Below, piece by piece: positions 52,025 to 59,458 of a stretch of 64,000 bases of DNA. The notes below the pieces were generated by a model. That model saw only the letters and a list, made by a program, of their open reading frames with translations, did not search any database and had not been told where the DNA came from. Location: positions 62,001 through 126,000 of the forward strand of contig NZ_FCOU01000002.1 in assembly GCF_900046475.1 (NCBI RefSeq), written 5' to 3'. Every line of letters begins with the position of its first letter. Positions within the stretch are counted from its first letter, which is position 1. The position numbers and the translations under genes are program-made. This stretch comes from Collinsella ihumii. GTDB lineage: Bacteria; Actinomycetota; Coriobacteriia; Coriobacteriales; Coriobacteriaceae.

Positions 52025-53617
52025 TCAGTTCGGAGACACCGCCCGTCGGTCCGCATGCAGGCGGAGGAGCTCGGCGCGGTCCACCTTGCCGTTCTTGGTG
52101 AGCGGCATGGTCTCCACCGGCACCACCGCCGCCGGCACGAACGGTCCGGGCAGCACCCGAGCCACGGCGTGGCGCAGGGCGCGCACGTCGATGTCCGCCC
52201 CTTCCACGAAGGCGCAGATCCGCTGTCGGCGCGCGTCGTACGCGCATCGGCAGCGCAGCACGCCCGGTTGCCGCTCGAACGCGGCATCGACCTCCTCGAG
52301 CTCGATGCGATGCCCCAGATGCTTGATCTGGTTGTCCGCCCGCCCGCAGAAGAAGAGTTCCCCGCCGTCCCCCAGACGCACCAGGTCGCCGGTGCGGTAC
52401 AGGGTCTCGCGCACGAGCGGCTGCAGTGGATTGCGCACGAAGGCCCGCGCGGTGCGCTCGTCGTCGCCCGCGTACCCCGAGGCGAGCGCCGAGCCGCCCA
52501 CGTACAGCTCGCCCATCTCGCCGGACCCGCGGACCTCATGCCCCGCGCCGTCCAGCACCAAAACGCGCCGGTTGGAAAACGGTTCTCCCAAAGGCATGCC
52601 GTCCCCATACGCCCGTTCGCGATCGACCTCGTGGAACAGGCAGTTGCACGTGACCTCGGTGGGGCCGTACAGGTTCACGAAGCGCGCTTGGGGCAGGCGC
52701 TCCATCCAGAGCCGCAGGTGATGCGGGGGCATGACCTCGCCGCTGAACATGACGAAGCGCACCCGCGGCAGATCCGCCCGCTCCAAGCCGCGCAGGGCGG
52801 ACAGCAGGCACAGCGCGGCCACCGCCCACACCATGACGGTCACGCGATGGGCTCGCAGCGCGTCCATCAGCTCCGAGGGCGCCGAGAACAGGCGACGCGG
52901 CAGGATGACCAGCCGCGCGCCGGCGGCCAAAGACCCGTAGATGTCCTTGACCGAGACATCGAAGTCGAACGGCGCCTGGTTGCCCAAGATGTCGTCCGGA
53001 CGCAGCCCGAACGTCTCGACGAACGTGCCCACGAAGTCGACGATGGCGCGATGGCTCACGACGACCCCTTTCGGCGTCCCCGTCGAGCCCGACGTGAACA
53101 GCACGTACGCGGCGTCGCTGTCCACGATGCCGCGCGCGGTGCGCGCGAGCCCAGCAACGTCTACGGGGCACTCGACCAGCTCCTCGGCAGCCAGCACGTC
53201 CGCCTCGGGAAAGCGCTCGCGCGCGGCCTCCCGGTCAGAGGCGGCGGCGATGACGGCCCTAGCGCCCGACGCCTTCAGCACCGCGCGGGAGCGCTCGACG
53301 GGCGCCGCCATGTCCACGGGCACGTAGCAGCCCCCGGCCGCAAGGACCCCGAACATGGCCGCGAGCATCAGCGAGCTCTTCTCCATGAACAGTACGACGG
53401 GCACGCCCGCATACCCGCCCGCGATCAGCCCGGACCCTGCACGGCGCGCACGGGAAAACAGCTGTCCGTAGGTATGCGACGAGCGCTCGTCCACAACCGC
53501 CACCCTGCCCGGATGACGGGCCGCCCCGCGCTCGAGAAACACAAGTGCGGTATGGCGGTACGCAGAGGCCCCCGCCTCGACGGCGGCGGGAGCGCTCTTA
53601 ACAAGCACCTCGTACAT
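52025..53617 (-). CDS. dltA: Amino-acid adenylating enzyme, DltA-like
   Basis: 530-aa AMP-forming ligase that activates an amino acid and loads it on the carrier protein. Core motifs: YVLFTSGSTGTPKGVVVSH (A3, 171-189), NQAPFDFDVSVKDIYGSL (A4, with the amino-group-binding Asp), VNLYGPTEVTC (A5), GELYVGGSALASGYAGD (A6), LYRTGDLVRLGDGGELFFCGRADNQIKHLGHRIELEEVD (A7-A8) and MPLTKNGKVDRAEL (A10 Lys511). It is DltA-like in length and context, but the pocket stretch VTVMVWAVAALCLLSALRG differs from the WVSTPSF of D-alanine DltA, so D-alanine should not be assumed. GAGAGGAGGT precedes ATG 53617. First gene of the operon. Confidence 0.92.
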   Translation of the reverse strand: MYEVLVKSAPAAVEAGASAYRHTALVFLERGAARHPGRVAVVDERSSHTYGQLFSRARRAGSGLIAGGYAGVPVVLFMEKSSLMLAAMFGVLAAGGCYVPVDMAAPVERSRAVLKASGARAVIAAASDREAARERFPEADVLAAEELVECPVDVAGLARTARGIVDSDAAYVLFTSGSTGTPKGVVVSHRAIVDFVGTFVETFGLRPDDILGNQAPFDFDVSVKDIYGSLAAGARLVILPRRLFSAPSELMDALRAHRVTVMVWAVAALCLLSALRGLERADLPRVRFVMFSGEVMPPHHLRLWMERLPQARFVNLYGPTEVTCNCLFHEVDRERAYGDGMPLGEPFSNRRVLVLDGAGHEVRGSGEMGELYVGGSALASGYAGDDERTARAFVRNPLQPLVRETLYRTGDLVRLGDGGELFFCGRADNQIKHLGHRIELEEVDAAFERQPGVLRCRCAYDARRQRICAFVEGADIDVRALRHAVARVLPGPFVPAAVVPVETMPLTKNGKVDRAELLRLHADRRAVSPN

Positions 53618-53782
53618 CGTGTCGACCTCCTCTCGATTCCCGGCGTCTGCCGGGTCGCTCGATTTCGACTATCAAGCTTACGGAGGCCTCCTTCAGGACC
53701 CCTGAAGGGAACCTAAAGGTTCGCTAAGAGTGAGGCTGTTGGACGGAGCCGATTTGTCCAGATTTTGGTACATACGATAATT

Positions 53783-53807
53783 TGCATAATTCTATGGTTA
53801 TTATGCA
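53783..53807 (-). promoter_or_regulatory. Operator-like inverted repeat upstream of the Dlt-like operon
   Basis: TGCATAAT (53783-53790) and ATTATGCA (53800-53807), perfect 8-bp arms around 9 bp, in the most AT-rich stretch of the leader, about 170 bp before the adenylating enzyme start. A promoter is likely here, but I cannot fix -35/-10 boxes. Confidence 0.5.
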
Positions 53808-53855
53808 GAAATATTGGTAGTTTGCGCATTTCGCGGGAAGGCGGCTTGACCGGGG

Positions 53856-53993
53856 CCGAGTTTGTCATTGTTTTTGGGTCCCGTTTTCCCACCGTCGCGA
53901 TGGCTTCGACATTTCCGCAGGATCCAACTGGGGAAATGTCGAGAGGTGCGGCGCATGTGGAGAATCGGCACCGAAAAACAATGACAAACTCGG
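53856..53993. repeat. Arm-flanked element with CATTTCCGCAGGA core
   Basis: Outer arms CCGAGTTTGTCATTGTTTTT (53856) and CCGAAAAACAATGACAAACT (53971) are inverted copies over 20+ bp. Inside, CGACATTTCC / GGAAATGTCG (53907-53916, 53932-53941) forms a second hairpin over the core GCAGGATCC shared with the elements at 12820, 20093 and 59312. Confidence 0.8.
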
Positions 53994-54020
53994 TATGCAG
54001 GTTTTTTCATCTGGTCGCTG

Positions 54021-54053
54021 TGCAAATTGGGGACGTACCTTCCGCATGCACTT
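54021..54053 (+). repeat. GGGGACGTACCTTCCGC repeat, single unit
   Basis: TGCAAATTGGGGACGTACCT then TCCGCATGCACTT. Confidence 0.8.
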
Positions 54054-54224
54054 CCGAACAGCCGGGAGCGCGACCCGCCCCGCCTCCCGGCTGCGACGAG
54101 CACCGGGGGCTCGCCCAGGACGCGCAGCGCCACAAGGCGCTCGGCAACTCCATAACAGCGCTGGTCATCGCGTGGAGAGGCCGGCGCATCGAGTGAGCTC
54201 TGCCCAGTCTGGCGGAGCCGCGAC

Positions 54225-54323
54225 TGCATATCGGGGACGTACCTTCCGCATGCGCTTGTGCACGCCGAAGGTACGTCCCCAGCGTGCAAAAGTGCATGCG
54301 GAAGGTACGTCCCCGATTTGCAC
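54225..54323. repeat. GGGGACGTACCTTCCGC repeats, three units
   Basis: One forward (TGCATATCGGGGACGTACCT) and two inverted units (CGAAGGTACGTCCCC; GGAAGGTACGTCCCCGATTT), the same forward-inverted-inverted order as at 29912. It ends 25 bp from the kinase stop. Confidence 0.85.
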
Positions 54324-54348
54324 ACGGGCGGGTGCGGGGCGTGTTTTT

Positions 54349-56046
54349 CTAGCGGTCCGCCTCTTCTGCGCAGGGCAGTTGCAGCACGAAGCGGGTCGAC
54401 CATGGAGCGTCAACGGCAGTGTCGAGGTAGGCCATGCCGCCCATGACCTCGGCGGCGCGGCGCACGATCGAAAGCCCCAGGCCCGTCCCGCACCCTGCGG
54501 CGCGGGCCTCATCCGAGGTCGCGAACGGCTCGAAGATCCGCTCGGCTATCGCAGGGTCAACGCCCTTTCCCGTATCGGACACCGAGACCGTCACAAGCCC
54601 CGACCCCTCGTCACGCGAACACGCCACGCGGATTCGGACGCCGGGCTCATTATGAACACAGGCGTTGTCTATCAGATTCAGCACCGAGCGGCACAACAGT
54701 TGCACATCGACCAGGGCGCGCGCCGGACCTTCCGCGCACACCTCGAGCGTGCACCCGGCGCTCTCGACCTGCCCGCGCGCCTCGTCGGCGGCACGGCGCA
54801 CCTCGCACGCCACGTCGATCTCCAGCAGATGAGGCTCGTACGCGGGATGCTCCATCTTGGAGAAGCTGAACAGCAGGTCGATGAGCTCGCCCGCCGCCTG
54901 CGCCCGATCCCGCATGGAGCGCAGGTAGCCGGGCGCCTTGTCGGGGGGAACCACGCCGTCGGCAAGCGCCTGGGCGTACCCGCCGATGACTGTGAGCGGG
55001 GTCTTGAGGTCATGGGAGACGTCGGCGATGAGCTGTTGGCGTTCCAGTCGCGCCGTGCGCAGACGGTCCATGAGGTCGGTAAAGTTGTCATAGGTGGCCA
55101 TGAGCTCGCGAGGGACCTGCTCGGCGGGGGTGACCTCGCCTCCGTTCCGATACGTCTCGATCGCCCGGTCCAGCGGACGCGCCGCACGCCGCATCAGGCG
55201 CGCGAGCCCCCAGGCAGCCACGACCGTGGCGATCAACCCGGCAGGAATCGCCAGCAAGGCGATACGTCCCGCATCGTCCACCACGCGCTGATAGGAGGCA
55301 TCGTTCACCAGCGGGGCGGCCAGCACCAGCGTGCGCAGGTCGCCGTCAGCTGTCTGGTAATCGAGCCGCTCGACGGACATCCGCGCGTCGTACATGCCCT
55401 TGATGAAGTTGAATTCGCGACGGCTGAGCGAGGTCCTGCCCGAGAACAGGTCGCCGTCTAGAACGTTCAGGTCGGCATCGAGCAGCGCCTGAGCGTCGAT
55501 GCGCTTGTAGGCGGCGTCCACGAGCACGTCGGCGCCTCCGTCCGCATCGCCGGCCTCTACGAGCACATCGTACTCGGTGGCCGAGCACATCATGATGCGA
55601 TAGCACGGCTCTCCGTCGACCTGCTCGGAAAACACCTCGTAGAACAGGCCCTCCCGATAATCGTTGATGAGCGGCAGGTAGCTCGCCCTGATCTTTTTGG
55701 CAGCGACGTCGTCGGAGGCGTACAGCCGCGTCCCGTCGCCGTCGAACACCGCGATGCGGCACGAGGAGAGCTCGGGATCCCGCAGCGCGCCGAACCGGTC
55801 GTGCTCGAGATCCCCCTCGTGCGCAAGAACCGTCTCCATGGACGGAAAGGCGGTCGCCAGCAAGAACTCGCCGGCCGCCCCCACCGCGAAGGCGATAGCA
55901 CCCAGCACGAACGCGTAGGCCGCGAGCACGGCCAGGCAGCGGGCGGTCAGGCTGCGAGTCGCGACGCGCAGCGCGCCGGCAAGCGATCTGCTCCTCATCC
56001 CGCGTCGCCCGGATCCACCCCGGACGCGCCCGCTTTCCTTACGCAT
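54349..56046 (-). CDS. Sensor histidine kinase with extracellular sensor domain
   Basis: 565 aa. First membrane helix about 37-67 (CLAVLAAYAFVLGAIAFAVG), an external domain of about 190 aa (SMETVLAHEGDLEHDRFG to PLVNDASYQRVV), second helix about 262-283 (IALLAIPAGLIATVVAAWGLA), HAMP-like segment, DHp with His345 in LIADVSHDLKTPLTVIGGYAQAL, N box SVLNLIDNACVH, DTGKGVDPAIAERIFEPF, GCGTGLGLSIVRRAAEVMGG. A standard Arc-type kinase. Its ATG overlaps the regulator stop by 8 bp (ATGCGTAA). It lies upstream of the Dlt-like operon, reading the same way, but 730 bp of repeats separate them. The signal is unknown. Confidence 0.93.
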   Translation of the reverse strand: MRKESGRVRGGSGRRGMRSRSLAGALRVATRSLTARCLAVLAAYAFVLGAIAFAVGAAGEFLLATAFPSMETVLAHEGDLEHDRFGALRDPELSSCRIAVFDGDGTRLYASDDVAAKKIRASYLPLINDYREGLFYEVFSEQVDGEPCYRIMMCSATEYDVLVEAGDADGGADVLVDAAYKRIDAQALLDADLNVLDGDLFSGRTSLSRREFNFIKGMYDARMSVERLDYQTADGDLRTLVLAAPLVNDASYQRVVDDAGRIALLAIPAGLIATVVAAWGLARLMRRAARPLDRAIETYRNGGEVTPAEQVPRELMATYDNFTDLMDRLRTARLERQQLIADVSHDLKTPLTVIGGYAQALADGVVPPDKAPGYLRSMRDRAQAAGELIDLLFSFSKMEHPAYEPHLLEIDVACEVRRAADEARGQVESAGCTLEVCAEGPARALVDVQLLCRSVLNLIDNACVHNEPGVRIRVACSRDEGSGLVTVSVSDTGKGVDPAIAERIFEPFATSDEARAAGCGTGLGLSIVRRAAEVMGGMAYLDTAVDAPWSTRFVLQLPCAEEADR

Positions 56047-56797
56047 CGAGCCGGTACCCCAAGCCGCGCACGGTCCTGATATAGCGGGGGCGCAGCGGAT
56101 CGTCTTCCAGCTTGGCGCGGATGTTCGAGATATGCACCATGACGCTGCCGGCTCCGCCCACCGCAGGCTCCCCGTTCACGCAGGTGTACAGCTGGTCCTT
56201 GGAGAACACGCGGCCCGGCGAGGCCATGAAGGCGGCCACGATCTTCAGCTCCGCCGCGGTAAGCGGGACGGCGCGGCCCAGGCGGCTGAACACCAGTCGC
56301 TCCGTGTCGAACGAAAGGTCGCCGCAGGTCAAAACCGAAGAAGAGGGAGACGGGGATCTCTGCTCGCCCATCTCGGCACCCGTGCCCGAAGCGGCCTGCG
56401 GGGCGTCGCCGCCCTCGGCGTCGGTCCCCCGCATCGATGCGCGGCGCAGCACCGCGCGAACGTAGGCGGTCACCTCCAACGGGTCGAACGGCTTCGAGAT
56501 GTAACCGTCCGCCCCAGCGTCTAGCCCTACGATCTTGTCGGCGGGCATCGTGCGGGCGGACACGATGATGATCGGCACGTCGCTGAACGCACGCGCTGCG
56601 CGTATGAAGTCGAAGCCGTTCATGCACGGCATCATGATGTCCACAAGCGCCACATCCACCGGATGCTCGCGCACCGTCGCGAGCGCCTGCTCCCCGTCCG
56701 CAGCCGTAAGCACCTGGAACCCAGCCGCCGCAAGATAGAGGCTCAACAGCTCGACGATGTCCGCGTCGTCCTCGGCTATCAGCACGGTCTGCGCCAT
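56039..56797 (-). CDS. OmpR-family response regulator
   Basis: 252 aa, partner of the overlapping kinase gene. Receiver: TVLIAEDDADIVELLSLYLAAAG, Asp53 in VALVDIMMPCMNGFDFI, IIIVSAR, GYISKPFDPLE. An unusually long linker (about 118-160, RRASMRGTDAEGGDAPQAASGTGAEMGEQRSPSP) separates it from the winged helix: PLTAAELKIVAAFMASPGRVFSKDQLYTCV, VMVHISNIRAKLEDDPLRPRYIRTVRGLGYRL. GATCGGAGGTGC precedes ATG 56797. Confidence 0.95.
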   Translation of the reverse strand: MAQTVLIAEDDADIVELLSLYLAAAGFQVLTAADGEQALATVREHPVDVALVDIMMPCMNGFDFIRAARAFSDVPIIIVSARTMPADKIVGLDAGADGYISKPFDPLEVTAYVRAVLRRASMRGTDAEGGDAPQAASGTGAEMGEQRSPSPSSSVLTCGDLSFDTERLVFSRLGRAVPLTAAELKIVAAFMASPGRVFSKDQLYTCVNGEPAVGGAGSVMVHISNIRAKLEDDPLRPRYIRTVRGLGYRLDA

Positions 56798-56946
56798 GAT
56801 GCACCTCCGATCTCGATCATTTGCTGACCATCCTAGCGGGTCGGAGGGCATGCCATGGGCAATTCACAGGTGTCTACAATCTGTCGACGCCCTGGTACGA
56901 GGGTGCGCCCCCATGCTCCGGGAACGAGGCAGACGACAGGGCGCCC

Positions 56947-57024
56947 TGGAAAACGTCGATTGATTATTTTCGCGACGCCGGCATGGGGCCAGCCGCCGCG
57001 GAAGAATCGACCAGCGTTCCCCTA
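56947..57024. repeat. TAGGGAA-family element with both ends
   Basis: Left end TGGAAAACGTCGATTGATTA then TTTTCGCGACGCCGGC. Right end on the minus strand TAGGGGAACGCTGGTCGATT then CTTCCGCGGCGGCTGGC. 78 bp; its TAG is the stop of the aldo/keto reductase gene. Confidence 0.78.
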
Positions 57025-58173
57025 GCAGCCGAACAGCTCGGCGGCCCTGGCCATCTTGTCGGCGATCTTCACGCCGAACGGGCAGCGGCTCTCGCACGCA
57101 CGGCAGGCGACGCAGTCCGCGGCCGTCGCGTCGAGCGCGCGATAGTGCTCGCGCAGAGAGTCGGGCACCTCGTCGTACATGGTGGCGAGGTCGTAGAACT
57201 TGTTGATCGTCGCGATATCGATGCCGCGCGGGCAGGGTGCGCAGTGGCCGCAATACGTGCACTGGCCCACGTACGCATGGCGCGGAGCGCCCGCCAGCAC
57301 GGATGCGTAGTCGCGCTCGGCTTCGGATGCCGTCTCGTAGGCGACCGCCCCGTCCACGTGCTCGGGCGTGGTGAAGCCGACCATCACGCTCGCGACCGCC
57401 GGGCGCGTCAGCGCGTAATGCAGGCACTGGACGGGCGTGAGCGCCACGCCGAACGGCGAGGTCTTGGCGTCGAACAGGCGACCGCCCATATAGCCCTTCA
57501 TGACGGTGATGCCCGTGCCCGTCTGGTCGCACAGCCCGTAGAGCTCGGCGCGCTCCGGCGTCATGCCGTCGGTCGCGCTCTGCTCGCCCGCCTCGCCAAA
57601 CAGGTCGTCGAGGTTCTCGGTCGCGGGCATCATGTCGAACGCCGGGTTCACGGAAAACAGGATCATCTCGATCTCGGGATTCTCGGCAGCACGCTTCGCC
57701 ACCTGCGGATTGTGCGTCGACAGGCCGATATGCCGGATGGTGCCCGCCTCGTGCAGGTCGCGCACGTAGTCCATGAACGGGCCGGCGATGATCTCGTCGT
57801 ACTCGTCGACCTTGTCCACATAGTGGATCATGCCGAGATCCATATAGTCGGTATGGAAGCGCGCGAGCAGGTCCTCGAACGCAGGCCTCACCTGGTCGAG
57901 ATCGCGCGTGCGGACGTACTGCTCGCCCTGCCATGTCGAGCCCAGGTGCCCCTGGATGACCCACTGGTCGCGAATCCCCAGCTTGTGCAGGGCGTCACCA
58001 AGATTGGAGCGACGCATGGGATCGGGCATCCATACGTCCAGGATATTGATGCCGGCCGCATGGGCGCGCGCGACGACCTCGAGCGCCTCCTCCGGGGTGC
58101 CGTCCATCCATTCGCCGCCAAATCCGATCTCGCTGACCTTGAGTCCGGTACGGCCCAGTTCACGATACTGCAT
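57022..58173 (-). CDS. Aldo/keto reductase with C-terminal 4Fe-4S domain
   Basis: 383 aa. The N-terminal AKR barrel (MQYRELGRTGLKVSEIGFGGEWMDG, FEDLLARFHTDYMDLGMIHYVD, IRHIGLSTHNPQVA, LTRPAVASVMVGFTTPEHV) is followed by a ferredoxin-like region with CTYCGHCAPCPRGIDIATINKFYDL and CVACRACESRCPFGVKI, enough for two clusters. In place of the usual FDTA..YG with the catalytic Tyr it has INILDVWMPDPMRRSNLG, so the standard AKR tetrad is not intact and the redox chemistry may be different. Such fusions are common in gut anaerobes; the substrate is unknown. Start ATG 58173 with GGGGAGG upstream. Divergent from sdpR. Confidence 0.92.
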   Translation of the reverse strand: MQYRELGRTGLKVSEIGFGGEWMDGTPEEALEVVARAHAAGINILDVWMPDPMRRSNLGDALHKLGIRDQWVIQGHLGSTWQGEQYVRTRDLDQVRPAFEDLLARFHTDYMDLGMIHYVDKVDEYDEIIAGPFMDYVRDLHEAGTIRHIGLSTHNPQVAKRAAENPEIEMILFSVNPAFDMMPATENLDDLFGEAGEQSATDGMTPERAELYGLCDQTGTGITVMKGYMGGRLFDAKTSPFGVALTPVQCLHYALTRPAVASVMVGFTTPEHVDGAVAYETASEAERDYASVLAGAPRHAYVGQCTYCGHCAPCPRGIDIATINKFYDLATMYDEVPDSLREHYRALDATAADCVACRACESRCPFGVKIADKMARAAELFGC

Positions 58174-58298
58174 GCGTCCTCCCCTGATGTGATGTCTGAT
58201 GGCAACAGCGTAGCAGGTTGCGCGGACACAGAAGAGGGAAGCATCCGAACGGAGGGGGCCATCTGCATCAAAAGGCGCCGTTCGACCGCTCGTATTAA

Positions 58299-58329
58299 TT
58301 TGATATCTATCAAACTGTTGGGGTATACT
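58299..58329 (+). promoter_or_regulatory. sdpRI promoter with overlapping operator
   Basis: TTGATA at 58300-58305, 18-bp spacer, TATACT at 58324-58329. The -35 lies in the palindrome TTTGATA-TC-TATCAAA (58299-58314), a fitting site for the ArsR-type repressor encoded next. Confidence 0.75.
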
Positions 58330-58352
58330 CCGCAGAAAAGGAGGGATGCCCT

Positions 58353-58619
58353 ATGGCAGGAGACGGATTCAAGGCACTCTCCGACCCGACCCGCAGAAAG
58401 ATCCTCGAGCTGCTCGGCGACGGCGACCTCACAGCCGGGGAGATCGGCGCCCACTTCGATATGAGCAAGGCGACGATCTCCCATCACCTCGACGTGCTAA
58501 GGGAAGCGGGGCTCGTCAGCTCAGAGCGCCACGGCAGGCATATCGTCTACAGCCTGGAGACCACCGTGTTCCAGGACATCATCGCATGGTTCTACAACAT
58601 TACCGATAAGGAGCAATAA
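58353..58619 (+). CDS. sdpR: ArsR/SdpR-family repressor
   Basis: 88-aa winged-helix regulator: FKALSDPTRRKILELLGDGDLTAGEIGAHFDMSKATISHHLDVLREAGLVSSERHGRHIVYSLETTVFQDIIAWFYNI. No metal-binding Cys, so it is not a metal sensor. In Bacillus, SdpR represses its own operon and is titrated to the membrane by SdpI; the closing FQDIIAWFYNI helix fits SdpR. AAAGGAGGGATGCCCT precedes ATG 58353. The next gene starts 2 bp after its stop. Confidence 0.92.
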   Translation: MAGDGFKALSDPTRRKILELLGDGDLTAGEIGAHFDMSKATISHHLDVLREAGLVSSERHGRHIVYSLETTVFQDIIAWFYNITDKEQ

Positions 58620-58621
58620 CC

Positions 58622-59299
58622 ATGAAGCGTAGTCTTTCGAAAGGCGAGCTCGCATTCTGGATCGCGCTCGCACTCGCCGCGCTCGCCAACGTCGCCGTCT
58701 TTGTCGCCCTGTTGCCGACCATGCCCGATCAGCTGCCCAGCCACTGGGGCATCGATGGCGTCGACGCCTGGCATGATAAGGAGTCCTCCATCGTGCTGGC
58801 AGCCATGCCGGCAATCCTGCTCGCCGTGCTGTTCATCGTGCCGCGCATCGACCCCAAGCGGCGCAACTTCGAGCGCTTCTATGGCATCTACCAGGCCTTT
58901 TCAGCCATCCTCACCCTGTTCATGATGGCCGTCAGCTGGACGGGCCCCCTCACCGTATGGGGCTACCTCTCCCCCGACGGCGCCGTCCTGAACACGCTGC
59001 TCTTCGGCTTCTTCGGGCTGCTGTTCATCGGACTGGGCAACTACCTGCCCCGTATCAAGCCCAACTACACCTTCGGCATCCGCACACCCTGGACGCTTGC
59101 AAGCGAGGAAGTGTGGCGCCGGACGCACCGCGCCTCGGGGCCCGTGTTCGTCGTCGCCGGCATCGCGACGTTTATCGCCGCGTTCTTCGCATCGATCGCA
59201 CCCGCCATTGCCATCGGCGTGATGCTCGTCACCGTCCTCGGCGCCACCGCGTTCGCCGGCGTGTACTCCTACCTCGCGTGGCGCAAGCTGTCCGCTTAA
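58622..59299 (+). CDS. sdpI: SdpI-family immunity/signal membrane protein
   Basis: 225-aa protein with six membrane helices. The N-terminal DUF1648 region (LPTMPDQLPSHWGIDGVDAWHDK) and the SdpI domain (IGLGNYLPRIKPNYTFGIRTPWTLASEEVWRRTHRASGPVFVVAGI) are clear. In Bacillus, SdpI protects from the SdpC toxin and sequesters SdpR; homologues without toxin genes are widespread. Here no sdpABC lies near, so it probably guards against toxins of neighbours or senses envelope stress. Translationally linked to sdpR. A terminator within a repeat element follows. Confidence 0.93.
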   Translation: MKRSLSKGELAFWIALALAALANVAVFVALLPTMPDQLPSHWGIDGVDAWHDKESSIVLAAMPAILLAVLFIVPRIDPKRRNFERFYGIYQAFSAILTLFMMAVSWTGPLTVWGYLSPDGAVLNTLLFGFFGLLFIGLGNYLPRIKPNYTFGIRTPWTLASEEVWRRTHRASGPVFVVAGIATFIAAFFASIAPAIAIGVMLVTVLGATAFAGVYSYLAWRKLSA

Positions 59300-59311
59300 C
59301 CCCCAGAGGCT

Positions 59312-59396
59312 CTCGTTCATTCATGAATGAACGAGGCTCCTTTCAGCATTTCCGCAGGAAAGATATGATTGGCCCCCGCCCTCGTTCATGAATGAA
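59312..59396. repeat. TTCATGAATGAA / CAGGA-core element
   Basis: CTCGTTCATTCATGAATGAA and CGAG at the left end, CTCGTTCATGAATGAA at the right (59381-59396), with the core CAGCATTTCCGCAGGAAAGA then TATGATTGGCCCCCGCC. It overlaps the terminator that follows sdpI. Confidence 0.8.
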
Positions 59397-59410
59397 GGCG
59401 GGGGCCAATC
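59367..59410. terminator. Hairpin between convergent sdpI and lysO-like genes
   Basis: Perfect 14-bp stem GATTGGCCCCCGCC / GGCGGGGGCCAATC, whose 16-base loop is the TTCATGAATGAA arm. Confidence 0.75.
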
Positions 59411-59458
59411 GTTGCATCAAAGCCCGCATAGGCGCCCAAAGGCGCGGCACGCGAAAAC

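Larger units (their letters stand above)
53618..54348. other. 730-bp gene-free leader of the Dlt-like operon
   Basis: Upstream region of the operon, unusually long and AT-rich in its first third. It holds an inverted repeat (53783-53807), a 138-bp arm-flanked element (53856-53993) and two blocks of GGGGACGTACC repeats. Open frames across it lack ribosome sites and are made of repeat sequence. Confidence 0.6.

Noticed and set aside
51965-53716. 583-codon plus-strand open frame opposite dltA
   Set aside because: Overlaps the adenylation motifs on the minus strand and has no family features.
53856-53993. Invertible promoter controlling the Dlt-like operon
   Set aside because: The arms allow inversion in principle, but elements with the same core lie between convergent genes elsewhere and no recombinase is near. 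Kept only as a repeat.
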